Positions 10,051 to 20,910 of a stretch of 64,000 nt of DNA are shown piece by piece. The DNA is taken from positions 6,867,724-6,931,723 of the forward strand of contig NC_084815.1 of NCBI RefSeq assembly GCF_963583255.1. The letters are read 5' to 3'. The position numbers and the translations under genes were made by a program. A model generated the notes under the pieces. The model saw nothing but the letters and a program-made list of their open reading frames with translations. It was not told the DNA's origin and searched no databases. Positions within the stretch are counted from its first letter, which is position 1, and every line of letters starts with the position of its first letter. This DNA comes from Pyrus communis. Lineage: Eukaryota; Streptophyta; Magnoliopsida; Rosales; Rosaceae.

Positions 10051-12360
10051 ATGAATCATCCTGATAATCATGTGAATGATAATACTAATCTGAATGATAA
10101 TGCTAATCCGGATGAGATTGTTGAAAATTATCACACTCCGTTGTGAAAGTATGTCAAAAAGCTCGAAAAAGTGGGAAATAAAGGAGGAGGAAATACTGAA
10201 TTTAAATGCAATTATTGTCAGAAAACTTATAAAGGATCCTACCCTAGGGTCAAGTATCATTTGTTAAAAATGGCTGGAAACGGGATCGCGCCTTGCAACA
10301 AGGTTACTGATGAAAATCTTGCATAAATGAAAAAGTTAATTCGAGAGTGTGAATATAAGCTGAACAGTTCTGCTCTTAAGAATGTGTCTTTGCCCAATAC
10401 TGGTTCTTTCTGTTATGATCTACTTGAAGTGAATCTTGATCCAAAGAAGAGAAAAGGAACAAGTGGGCCTCTCAGTAAAGCTTTTAACAAGGAAGCTCGA
10501 GATCAATGTGATGCCGAGGTTGCAAGGATGTTTTATATAGGTGGCTTATCATTTAACCTTGCAAGAAATCCGCACTATCGAAACTCATATGTTCGTGCTT
10601 CTACACTTCCAGGGTATGTTCCACCAGGTTACAATGCACCAAGAACCACTCTTCTGCAACAAGAGAAGAGTCACATTGAGCAATGCCTCCAACCAATCAA
10701 GCGCACATGGAGCACTAAAGGTGTAAGTTTGTGCAGTGATGGGTGGACAAATGCACAAAGGAGACCACTAATTAATATTATGGCAACTTGTGAAAGCGAG
10801 CCTATGTTCTTGAGGGCAATTAATTGTGAAGGTGAATATAAAGACAAGCATTGTATTGCCAACTTTCTCACATAAGTTATCAAAGAAATTGGTCATGAAA
10901 ATGTTGTTCAAGTGATCACTGACAATGCTCCTGTCTGTAGAGTTGCTGGGTTACTTATTGAGGCTCACTATCCCCATATCTTTTGGACACCCTGTGTTGT
11001 TCACACTCTTAATCTTGCTTTGAAGAGTATATGTTCTCCGAAACAAACACATGTTTCGTACGATGACTGCAATTGGATTTCAACTATTGCTAGTGATGTT
11101 TGGTCCATAAAAATTTTTATTATGAACCATAGCATGAGATTGTCCATGTTTAATGAACATTGCAAACTAAAGTTGCTCTCCATTGCCGAAACAAGGTTTG
11201 TTTTCTCCACTTTTTTTCTTTTTTTTCTTTTTTTTTTCTTATTCAATTATGAGCTATCCTAATTTTAAAATTTTTCAGATTTGCTTCCACACTTGTGATG
11301 CTTAGAAGATTTAAGGAAGTAAAGGAAGGTTTACAACAAATGGTGATTAGCTCGAATTGGGCTTTGTACAAAGAAGATGATTTGGTTAAAGCAATGTCGG
11401 TGAAGCAAAAAATATTGGACGAGTACTTTTGGGAGAAGATTGAGTATATTCTTTTCTTTACAGCTCCAATATATGAGGTTATTAGAATGGCTGATACAGA
11501 TAAACCTTGTCTTCACTTGGTGTATGAGTGTTGGGATACTATGATTGAAAACGTGAAAGCTGCTATCTACAGGAATGAGCGCAAGGCATTACATGAAAAA
11601 AACAGCTTTTTTGATGCGGTGTATCACATTTTATTGGAGTGATGGACTAAAAGCAGCACACCACTTCATTGTTTGGCGCATTCATTAAATCCAAGGTAAT
11701 GATTTTGCTAATATCCTTATAAACTCTTATAAATTAATCTTTAGCTTTATGATTATATTTTAAAAGTGCTATTTCTTTTATTTTAGGTATTATAGTTCAG
11801 AATGGCTCCAAGAAGACCCTAGTCAGGTTGCTCCACACCGAGATGTTGAGCTTACAACTGAAAGGAAAAAGTGCTTTGAGAGATACTTTTCCAATGAGGA
11901 AATTAGAAGAAGTATCAATGTGGAGTATGCTTCTTTCTCTATGTGCTTGAATGACTTTGGAGCTATTGATTCTATGAATGATAGGTTTCATTTGGAACCA
12001 GTGATGTGGTGGATTGTCCATGGAGCTTCTACACCTAGTCTCCAATCCATAGCGTTGAAGCTACTTGGACAACCTTGTTCCTCCTCTTGTTGTGAAAGAA
12101 ATTGGAGCACTTATAATTTTATTCACTCTCTAAGAAGGAACAAGATTACACCACAAAGAGCGGAGGATTTGGTATTTGTGCATAATAATCTTCGTCTTTT
12201 ATCAAGGAATAGCTCAACCTACAAAGAAGGTATTACTCAATTGTGGGATGTTGGAGGAGATGGCTTTGAAAACATGGGTGAAGAAAGTGTCGGGATGCTT
12301 GATATTGCTAACCTTTCACTTGATGAACCGTCATTGGAGACTACTTTGATTACTGGATGA
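10051..12360 (+). pseudogene. hAT transposase (BED zinc finger, DUF659, hAT dimerisation), degenerate
   Basis: Translation starts at 10051, just after an intron acceptor (TGATTTAG). Domains in order: a BED-type finger (CNYCQKTYKGSYPRVKYHLL, about 10190-10268), the DUF659 region (VSLCSDGWTNAQRRPLINIM ... VITDNAPVCRVAG, about 10720-10950, with acidic residues of the split RNase-H-like core), and a C-terminal hAT dimerisation region (QSIALKLLGQPCSSSCCERN, about 12035-12120). Introns are likely at about 11197-11278 and 11696-11786. In-frame stops at 10144, 10324, 10873 and 11640 inactivate it. All segments remain in one reading frame apart from the introns, so decay is by point mutation rather than rearrangement. 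Confidence 0.9.
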
Positions 12361-12536
12361 GACATCATGAACGTGGAAGTTGAATGAGGCTTTTTTTTAT
12401 TTTTTATTTTAATTTCGTTTGGATGATCTTTTCACTTTTTCAAGTTTTAAGACTAATTGCTTGTTGGATGAACTATCTTTCTAAATGTTTAGAGTTTATT
12501 GAAATAAATTTGAATGCTTATTTTATAATGTTTCAG

Positions 12537-12568
<32 letters not shown>

Positions 12569-12695
12569 TTATATTTTTTAATTGTCGTGTCCTTGACATA
12601 TCGTGTCCTCATTTTTAGAAATTTCACATATCCCTGTGTCGTATCGTGTCATATCCCCGTATTCGTGTCCGTGTCCATGCATCATAGCTTGGCAC

Positions 12696-13056
12696 AAACT
12701 CTCATTGAGGGAGACAAATGAGACCGAATCCCCATTCGCATCACCAAGCCATATTCAAATATGCAAAACATCAGAACTCAACCAATAAAAGGAGAACCGG
12801 GGTTACCATTTTCTGCACTCTCCATCCCACAACTGAAATTTTATCTGTATGAAAGAAGCAGAAAAAAGTAAAAAATTGGAAGATTATACAGTCAACAACT
12901 GATTAGATTGTAGTTAAACCGCAGTACCTTCATTTGCTACAAAAATTACCTCTGTAGGGTACTGCATGTACAATAGTATTTCACACCGTGAACCGTGAAA
13001 CCAAAGAAGGAAAGGCTATATAAAGAGCTCTCTGCTTTTCAAACTATATTCTAAAC
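12696..13056. other. intergenic DNA of copy A with a 652-bp deletion
   Basis: Matches 38276-38485 and then 39128-39315 of copy B. The intervening 652 bp of copy B is absent at about 12880. No gene is seen. It leads into the 3' end of the DnaJ pseudogene, read on the minus strand. Confidence 0.75.
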
Positions 13057-13126
13057 TTGTCTTCCCGAACCAAAAGTAAGTAAATCCGGAGGAAGAGAAG
13101 CAGGATCAAGTTCCCAACAGTCTTTG

Positions 13127-13570
13127 TGTTAACGTTTGCTTGTTGAATAGTTTTGGATCAGTTTCTTGGGGGTAGAATGGCAGAGAAATTGAGAGGATTT
13201 GGAGTGTATTTTTCAACTTCAAGGTTGTGCAGAAAAAATGCAGCAGCCATACTTCATTAAGTAGTGAGAAATGTGTAAGGGTATGGTACATTTCCATCAC
13301 CCATACTTGTGTAAAAGAGTTGGTGAATAGACAATATTAAACACTAAAATTACCTTACTACTCCAGATTAAATCCTAGCCCTTCATTGGGATTTAAGTGA
13401 TCTAATCTGGAGTGTACATTTGTCACTCACACAATTAAACAAAAAACTAGCCGTTGGAGGCCAACCCTTCATTTCTTCTTCTTCCTTCTTCGACGCAAAC
13501 AACACCCTTTGCTCAGGAGCACTTTGCTGCCTTCGACCCCTCGACTCCAGGAGCTGGTTAGCTTCCAACA
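13127..13570 (-). repeat. copia 3' LTR
   Basis: 444 bp, starts TGTTAACG and ends CTTCCAACA on the plus strand. It differs from the other LTR (32196-32639) at about 15 positions by my count. The adjoining AAAAGGGAG on the minus strand (13571-13579) fits a polypurine tract. Confidence 0.93.
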
Positions 13571-13689
13571 CTCCCTTTTAAACTGCTTCTAGGAGTCATT
13601 CCGAGCAAACCCCTCAGGTAATTGAATCTCTCCTTAGGTAGTGCTTTTGTGAATATGTCTGTGATCTGAACTTCTGTGCTGCAATAGAT

Positions 13690-15806
13690 TAGTTTGATTG
13701 TATTGTCCTGCAATGCTTCTCTAATGAAATGATATCTTCTCTTGATGTGCTTTGTTTTTTTGATGAAAAACTGGGTTTTTGGTCATGACAATTGCAGAGG
13801 TGTTGTCACATAAGAATGGTGTGGCATCAACCTGTAATTCGCCAAAATCTTTGAGTATAAACCTTAGCCAAATAGCTTGAGTCGTTGCTTCTAATGCACT
13901 CACATATTCCGCCTCAGTTGTGGATAGTGCAACACTTTGTTGCTTCACAGAGGCCCACGAAAACACCCCTGAACCAAAGGTGAAAGTGTAGCCCAATGTG
14001 CTTCTGCTATCATCTTCACTGCCACCCTAGTCACTGTCACAAAATCCAATTAGGATTGTTGACTTCCCCATTTCATACTTGATTCCATAATCTAGTGTTC
14101 CTTGCACATATCTCAGCACTCTCTTAGCTGTGCCCATATGTATCTAGCTAGGATTTTGCATAAACCTAGAAAGTAGGCTTGCTGAGAACATTAGATCTGG
14201 CCTTGTTGCAGTTAAGTACAATAGACTGCCAACAATGCTTTTGTAAAGACTGGCATCTGCAGATTCACTTCCATCATCCTTCTTAAGTTTCTCATTTGCA
14301 ATTAGAGGTGTAGAGACCGGTTTGCAACCTTTCAAACCAAACTTTTCAAGTAAGGTTTCAGCATACTTCCTTTGATGAATGAAAATGTTGTTTGTCTCTT
14401 GAATTATCCCAATGCCTAAAAAATGATGCAAGAGGCCAAAATCAGTCATTTCATACCTCTTCATCATTTCTTCTTTGAACTCTTCAATCATTGCAGCATC
14501 ATTTCTAGTGTAGACAACATCATCCACATAGATTGAGACAATGAGTGTCTTGATGTTGCTTTCTATCTTGGTGTAGAGTGTAGCTTTACTAGGACATTTT
14601 TGAAATCCTTTTTCAGTGAAATAGGAATTAATCTCACTGTACCAGGCTCTTGAAGCTTGCTTTAGGCCATATAGTGCCTTCCTTAGCTTGTACACTTTCT
14701 TTGGAAGTGCTTTACTTGTGAACCCTTGAGGTTGTTCCACAAACACTTCCTTCTTTAGCACTCCATTTAGAAATTCAGATTTGACATCCAATTGAAGTAA
14801 CTTCCAACCCTTCTTGGCTGCTAGGGCTATCAAAGTCCTTATGGTGTCTAACCTTGCTAATGGAGCAAAGGTTTCATTGAAATCTACACCTGGTTTCTGT
14901 GAGTAACCTTTGGCCACCAACGTGGCCTTGTTCTTTTGCACAAAACCATTTAAGTTGAGTTTCGTTTTGTACACTCATTTCACTCCAATCACAGGCTTGT
15001 CACTTGGTCAATTTACAAGTTCCCAAGTGTCATTCTTCTCTATCATTTCAAGCTCTTCCTTCATTGCTTTCTTCCAAGCTTTGTCTTTCTCAGCTTCTTC
15101 ATATATTTCTGGTTCTACTACACAGTAATTACATGTAGCATAAATCTCATCCAGGTTTCTTAATCTCACTGGAGTTGAACTTGGAGTTGTTATCTGTGAT
15201 TGACTTGATTGTGGACTCATACTAGCTTGCTGTGTAGTCCCTTGTATGTCACCATTATCTGTGACATCTTCTTGAACTGAGGTCTCTATAGGTTCCCTTA
15301 TTTACCTTTTATTGAGATTAAGTTGTAGAGGGACATTGTCCTTCTCTTCTACCCTTGTTTCCCATTTTCATGTTGAGTCTTCATCAAAGATAACATCCCT
15401 TGATAGGATTATCTTCCAAGTTGATAAATTGCAAACTCTGTACCCTTTCTCACTGGTTCCCTAGCCTACAAAAACACCCTTGTTACTTGATTTCTCCAAC
15501 TTGTGCCTTAGTTGGTGAGGGATGAGAATGTAACACACTGAGCCAAACACTCTTAGATGCTTCACAGAGGGCTTCCTTCCACTGAACACTTCAAATGGTG
15601 TCTTCTTATTCAATGCTTTAGTAGAACACCTATTCAATAGGTACACTGAAGTGTTCACAGCTTCACCCCAAAATGTATAGGGCATGTTCTTTTCATGCAT
15701 CATAGACTTAGCCATTTCGACTATAGTCTTATTCTTCCTTTCTGCAATCTCATTCTGTTGTGGTGAATATGCCACAGTGAGTTGCTTCTCCAACCCCACA
15801 TCTTCA
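13690..15806 (-). pseudogene. copia pol 3' part: integrase C-half, reverse transcriptase, RNase H
   Basis: One frame on the minus strand covers the integrase core C-half (VAYSPQQNEIAERKNKTIVE, about 15700-15790), the linker with the region before RT (15008-15220), RT (GVDFNETFAPLARLDTIRTL; active site YVDD near 14520; GVLKKEVFVEQPQGF) and RNase H (SWASVKQQSVALSTTEAEYV near 13900). Stops break it near 15800 (at VFVG), 14978, 14143 and 14027, two of them consistent with Trp-to-stop changes. Upstream continuity was broken when the gypsy element inserted at CTTCA (15802-15806). The remaining integrase lies at 30224 onward. Confidence 0.9.
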
Positions 15807-18045
15807 TGATAGGAGCATATTCATGCGACTTAAATGGCTTGTTCTCGTACATTTACGTTATGTTTCTTTAGTTATTTTAGTTCTTTATGCTTCTTTTGTG
15901 TGTTTTCAGGTTCTAAGGGCTTAGGGAGCAAGAAAGTGCATTTTGAGGCCATTTGGAGCATTTTTGGGCATGGATTGGATAGCTTATCCATGGAGCCAAA
16001 GTTTGGACGAATTTGAAGGCCTTATTTTCACTTTGGACATAAAACAAAGGGCCTAGCCCATTCTCTCTTATTCTATCCCTTATAGCCATGCAAAGAACCA
16101 TCCATTCCATCAAAAACAATCCATCAATTCACATGCAAAACCACCATTAACATACATGCACCCAAACAAAGCCAACCTAGCTAACCCTACATGCATTATT
16201 TATTAGCATCTTTACAAGACATTATCATTGCATAACATTCCACTTCCACCTCTTTCCAACCTAATTCACATGCATATCAACCCTACATACATTAATTAGT
16301 CATTCTTTTCATATTACACTCAAATGCATTCACATGCATTTCAAGAAGCAAAACAACAATGCCGTGAGCTTCCCTTGCATTTTCAGCTTTCCTCCTTGCA
16401 TTCACATGCATAACCAACCTAGTGTCACTCCCATTCATTCCCTTTAATTATTTAGCCATTATCATACATTTATTCTCCCATAAACAACCCAACAATGCCG
16501 TGAGTTCCCACTCCCATTTCCAACTTTCCATAACTTTTCCTAGTTGTTTTATTACATACATTCCCCCTTCATTATTCCAAACACATGCACCCATAATCAT
16601 TCATCCCCTCCTAGCTGCAATATTCCCTCTTTTGTTCCCCCATTTCACCTATAAATAAGCATCCAACACTCCTCAAAATTCATTCACTCTTCCATACACA
16701 TTTTCAGTTACAAACACTTCCATTTTCTGTGCAGTTTTTCTCCTTCATTGCAGCCACTATCCAACCACTTCCCATCCCTCCAAAACACTTCACATAATCC
16801 CCAAAGCTCACCTTAGACCTTGTGCTACAACAACGAGGAAGAAAAGAGTGCTTAAACGTTCATACAATTCAAGTTTGAGTTGTTGGAATGTTTAGGTGTT
16901 TCTTTGATTTCAAAGTTTAAATTTAATTCTCTTTGTTTTGTACGTATGAGAAGGGAAGAGAAGAGTGCCTAAACGTTCATACAATTCACGTTTGAGTTGT
17001 TGGAATGTTTAGGTGTTTCTTTGATTTCAAAGTTATGAGGAACTAAACCCCCTTTAGCTAGGGGGTGATTCGAAACTATGTTTATATTTGCATTTTGAAT
17101 TGATTACGTTTGGTTGGAATTTCATAAGTTGTGGATTCAATTCGTTTAACTGTTTGATTGATAACTTATTTATGTATGTTCATTGAGATTGCAAGCTTAA
17201 TTTTCATGCATAAATATGACGCTAGAATATAAGTGAATTTCACCTAATCGTTATGAACTTATATTCACAAGTAGTAGAGGTTGCTTATAAACAATCGCGT
17301 TAAACGAATTCTTGGCATAAGTTTCATGCGTATTCCATAGTAACGAATGCCTCGTCGATGTTTATGATTTCCGTTGAACTTAATGATCTTGGTTAAATGT
17401 CTCTATCATGCGTATTCCATAGTTAGGGACTTTGATTAAGAATAATTTGGTTGTAATGCGTATTCCATTCAATCCAACGAATTTAGGGAAATCTGAAAGT
17501 TAATCTAAGCGGATCTAATTAACTTGGAGCATTGAGTTTCACAACTTATCGAAAGACCAACTGAGAATCAATTTTGTTTGCAAGTGTAACATGCGTGGAG
17601 AAGAACCCCTTGGCTATTCCATCATCCATATTTTTATCACATTCATATTTACATTTTGCCTTTAATTATATTCTGTCTTTTTAATTTAATATCGTCCAAC
17701 CACAATTCCCCCCCCTATTTTGTTAAGTCTTAATCATTCGTATTTGTTTTATTTTTGTATCTTTAAGCTTTTGGAGTCATAAACAATTGCAAATTCGTCT
17801 AAATCAAGTTCTAGCTTCTATTTGAGTCAATTTGATTGTTTTAGACAATTTGAGTTTTTCAAAGCCATTCTGAGTCATAGTAGTCTTGTTAAGATTATTT
17901 TAATTTAGTTTTTATGTTTTTAAGTCAATTTAGAAGGTTTTAGCAAGCCCTCCTAATCCCCGGTCTAGAACGATCCCTCACTTATCCATTCTACTACAAT
18001 TGTCAAACGAGGGTTTAATTTGAGTGTCAAGTAATTCTCGCATCA
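15807..18045 (+). repeat. gypsy 5' LTR (2239 bp)
   Basis: Contains the promoter TATA box (CTATAAATA, 16649-16657) in a C-rich pyrimidine context and a ~113-bp direct duplication of AAACGTTCATACAATTCA...GATTTCAAAG (about 16841-16920 and 16955-17035). The motif ATGCGTATTCCAT occurs three times at 17325-17470. The small ORFs inside it recur at the same place in the other LTR and are not genes. Confidence 0.95.
16649..16657 (+). promoter_or_regulatory. LTR promoter TATA box
   Basis: CTATAAATA followed by AGCATCCAACAC. The same box is at 28828-28836 in the 3' LTR. It is the best candidate core promoter for the genomic RNA of the element. Confidence 0.55.
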
Positions 18046-18050
18046 AATTT

Positions 18051-18068
18051 TGGCGCCGTTGCCGGGGA
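18051..18068 (+). promoter_or_regulatory. gypsy primer-binding site (tRNA-Asp type)
   Basis: TGGCGCCGTTGCCGGGGA starts 6 bp after the end of the 5' LTR. It is complementary to the 3' end of plant tRNA-Asp, as in Athila-type elements (family knowledge). Confidence 0.85.
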
Positions 18069-18177
18069 TTAGCAACTTTGCTAATCCTTTGTCTTTATTT
18101 TTATATTTTGTTTTTCGTGCATTCTTATTTCAAATTCTTAGTTTGTTTGTTTCCTTGTTTTTTTTTAGGTACTGTGT

Positions 18178-20910
18178 ATGACTCGTAGCTCTCGGCCTAT
18201 TATAGAGAACATCTCCGACTTTGACGGTGATTTTGAACGCACTTTGAGGAGAACGAGGAGTCAACAAGAGCCACCACAACCTCCACCACAACCTGGGCTT
18301 GAAGAAGACGAAGTAGGTGTAGAAGAAAAGCCCACGGATCAGATTTTTGAAGAAGAACAAGCCATGGCAGCAGATAATAGAACCATCAAGGAGCTTTCGG
18401 CCTCGGGTCTGGATAATGCATTGCCTCTTTGTATCCAATACCCCACGGCTGCCCAAGGCAAGACCGATGAATTTGAACTCAAATCCAGTTTGTTACACCA
18501 TATTCCGAAGTTCCATGGCTTGTCTATGGAAGACCCCAACAAACACTTGAAGGAGTTCGAGGTGGTTTGTTCGAGCATGACCCCCGTCAATGTGGATGGG
18601 AGTATATTGAAGATGAAGGCCTTTCCATTTTCACTTATGGACAAGGCCAAAGATTGGCTCTACGAACTAGCCCCGGGAACTGTGACTTCGTGGGAGAGTA
18701 TGAAGCGTGCTTTCTTGGAAAAATTCTTCCCTACTTCGAGAGTGATTCTCCTACGGAAGAAAATTAGTGGTATTCAACAGAATCATGGTGAGACATTCCC
18801 GGCTTATTATGAGCGCTTCAAGGGCCTTGTAGCTTCATGTCCTCAACATCAAATGAAGGAGGAACTTCTCCTTCAATATTTCTATGAGGGCCTCCTTCCT
18901 ATCGAACGTCAAATGCTTGATGCATCAGCAGGAGGAGCATTGGTGGACAAAACACCAAGGGATGCCAAGGTTCTCATAGCCAACCGAGCGCTCAACGCTC
19001 AACAATATGAAGGAGTGGGCCAAAGGGAAGCCCCACGGCAACAAAGTGTAAATGAGGTGAGTGCTATTTCTGAAATTCAATCACAACTTGCTAATCTTAC
19101 TTCTCTTGTTTCTCAGGTTGTGATTGGTCCAAAAGCACAAGAACACCAAGTCTGTGGCGTGTGCTCAATTCAAGGGCATCCATCCGACAAGTGCCCTCAA
19201 CTAATCGAGAATGGTGGGTGGGAATCTGCCAATGCAATTGGTTTCCAAGGACAAAATCAAAACAACCCATACTCGAACACTTACAATGCCGGATGGAGGG
19301 ACCATCCAAACTTCAAATGGAGGGAGCCACAACAAGCTGCCCAACAAGGAGGATTTAGGCCAAACCCCCCTGGTTTTTATTCCAAGCCGTATGCACCCCA
19401 ACAATCCCAACAACCTTCGGCATCATCTCATTCAGGTACGTCTTTGGAAAGTAATCAAGCTATGCAATTACTAACCTCTATTTCGCAGGGGTTGCAAAAT
19501 CAAAACAACCGGATAGAAAATAACGAGAAGGAGATGATGGATATGAAGAAACAAATAGGGCAGATTTCTGAGTTCCTTGGACAGATTAGAGAGCAAGGAA
19601 AGCTTCCTAGCTCAACCACAGTCAATCCAAAGGGAGGATTCGAATCCGCCAAGGCCATCACCCTAAGGGGTGGAAAAGAAGTTGGGACCAAGCCAAACAA
19701 TCCCACATCTGCCCAGAAAGTAGATGAAGAGAAGACACAACCTGAGGCAGATCACCCTAACTCGGCCAAATCAGGTAATTTAAGTTCAAATTCATGTACT
19801 TCACGTCCTAATCTGCCCAATGTACCTTTTCCTCGTAGGTTCATGCAAGAAAAAAAGGAAGAAAGCGAGAAGGACATTCTTGAAACGTTCCGGAAGGTGC
19901 AAGTGAACATACCACTTCTCGATGCAATCAAACAGGTTCCAAAGTATGCTAAATTCCTCAAGGACCTATGCAATACAAAGAGAAGAAGGGCAAACAAAGA
20001 GGTAGTGAAGGTAAGCGAGAATGTGTCCGCTGTTTTGCAACGTAAACTGCCTACCAAGTGCAAAGACCCCGGTAGTTTCACGATTCCTTGTGTGATTGGA
20101 CATAATCGTTTTGAACATGCCATGCTTGATTTAGGTGCATCCATAAATGTCATGCCTTATTCGATTTATGCATCTATGAATTTGGGTGAATTAAAACAAG
20201 ATGGTGTAATTATACAATTGGCCGATCGTTCTAACGCGTATCCAAAAGGAGTTTTGGAAGATGTGCTTGTGCAGGTGAACCATTTAATTTTTCCGGCTGA
20301 TTTCTACGTCCTAGACATGGAGGATTCAGCCCATTCTACATCTTTGCCGATTCTCCTTGGTAGGCCATTCATGAAGACGGCCCGAACGAAGATTGATGTA
20401 TACAAAGGCACCTTGACAATGGAATTCGATGGGGAAGTGATTGATTTTAATATTTCTGAAACTATGAGATATCCCGTTGATGACCATTCTTGTTTTTCCA
20501 TTGATGTTATCGATTCTTTGGCGCAGGTATACCTTGAAGAATTGAATGAGGACGCCCTGGAAACAACCATCACTAAGGCCATAGAGCGCAAAAATGAAGG
20601 ATTTGGGCCAATGCAAGGCCACGGCAAGGAGGAGGAATTCTTTGCAATGGGTTCTAGTGAAGAAATAATTGAGGTTGTGGCAGCCCTTGAGTCATTACCA
20701 CAACAATATGGTAAGGTTCCACTCTCACTTTCAAATTCAGTTTCCACTAAGATGCTACCTTCTGTTGTTCAGGCACCATCGCTTGAACTTAAGCCGTTGC
20801 CGGACCATTTGAAGTATGTGTTTTTGGGAAAAGGCGAAACATTGCCCGTCATCATTTCATCAAGTCTCACGGCAATGGAGGAGGAGAAGCTTGAGAGGGT
20901 GCTGCGATAG
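18178..20910 (+). CDS. gypsy Gag-protease polyprotein (910 aa, ends at an in-frame UAG)
   Basis: An acidic N-terminal region leads to the retrotransposon Gag core (about residues 95-240, WLYELAPGTVTSWESMKRAF). A CCHC zinc knuckle follows at residues 326-339 (CGVCSIQGHPSDKC), then a Gln/Asn/Pro-rich stretch, then a retropepsin domain. The protease motif is DLGASINVMP with the catalytic Asp at residue 651, the DLGAS form common in Athila elements, and a second motif is ILLGRPF. Gag packages the RNA and the protease cleaves the polyprotein. The ORF ends at TAG (20908-20910), but the same frame continues into pol for 2.8 kb without another stop. No protease-inactivating change is visible. Confidence 0.95.
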   Translation: MTRSSRPIIENISDFDGDFERTLRRTRSQQEPPQPPPQPGLEEDEVGVEEKPTDQIFEEEQAMAADNRTIKELSASGLDNALPLCIQYPTAAQGKTDEFELKSSLLHHIPKFHGLSMEDPNKHLKEFEVVCSSMTPVNVDGSILKMKAFPFSLMDKAKDWLYELAPGTVTSWESMKRAFLEKFFPTSRVILLRKKISGIQQNHGETFPAYYERFKGLVASCPQHQMKEELLLQYFYEGLLPIERQMLDASAGGALVDKTPRDAKVLIANRALNAQQYEGVGQREAPRQQSVNEVSAISEIQSQLANLTSLVSQVVIGPKAQEHQVCGVCSIQGHPSDKCPQLIENGGWESANAIGFQGQNQNNPYSNTYNAGWRDHPNFKWREPQQAAQQGGFRPNPPGFYSKPYAPQQSQQPSASSHSGTSLESNQAMQLLTSISQGLQNQNNRIENNEKEMMDMKKQIGQISEFLGQIREQGKLPSSTTVNPKGGFESAKAITLRGGKEVGTKPNNPTSAQKVDEEKTQPEADHPNSAKSGNLSSNSCTSRPNLPNVPFPRRFMQEKKEESEKDILETFRKVQVNIPLLDAIKQVPKYAKFLKDLCNTKRRRANKEVVKVSENVSAVLQRKLPTKCKDPGSFTIPCVIGHNRFEHAMLDLGASINVMPYSIYASMNLGELKQDGVIIQLADRSNAYPKGVLEDVLVQVNHLIFPADFYVLDMEDSAHSTSLPILLGRPFMKTARTKIDVYKGTLTMEFDGEVIDFNISETMRYPVDDHSCFSIDVIDSLAQVYLEELNEDALETTITKAIERKNEGFGPMQGHGKEEEFFAMGSSEEIIEVVAALESLPQQYGKVPLSLSNSVSTKMLPSVVQAPSLELKPLPDHLKYVFLGKGETLPVIISSSLTAMEEEKLERVLR

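Larger units (their letters stand above)
9089..12687 (+). mobile_element. hAT DNA transposon (3.6 kb) with exact 8-bp target duplication
   Basis: Terminal inverted repeats are CTACGATGCATGGACACGG at the left and, read on the complementary strand, CTATGATGCATGGACACGG at the right: 18 of 19 positions match. The flanking target duplication is CTTGGCAC (9081-9088 and 12688-12695), the 8 bp expected of hAT elements. Copy B of the duplication has the unoccupied site with a single CTTGGCAC near 38264-38275. Subterminal regions are rich in GATACG/CGTATC motifs. The interior encodes a degenerate BED/DUF659/hAT-dimerisation transposase, so the element is now non-autonomous. Confidence 0.95.

Noticed and set aside
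16422..16658. 78-codon ORF, repeated at 28601-28837
   Set aside because: It lies inside the gypsy LTR in both copies. It is identical only because the LTRs are, and the TATA box overlaps its end.
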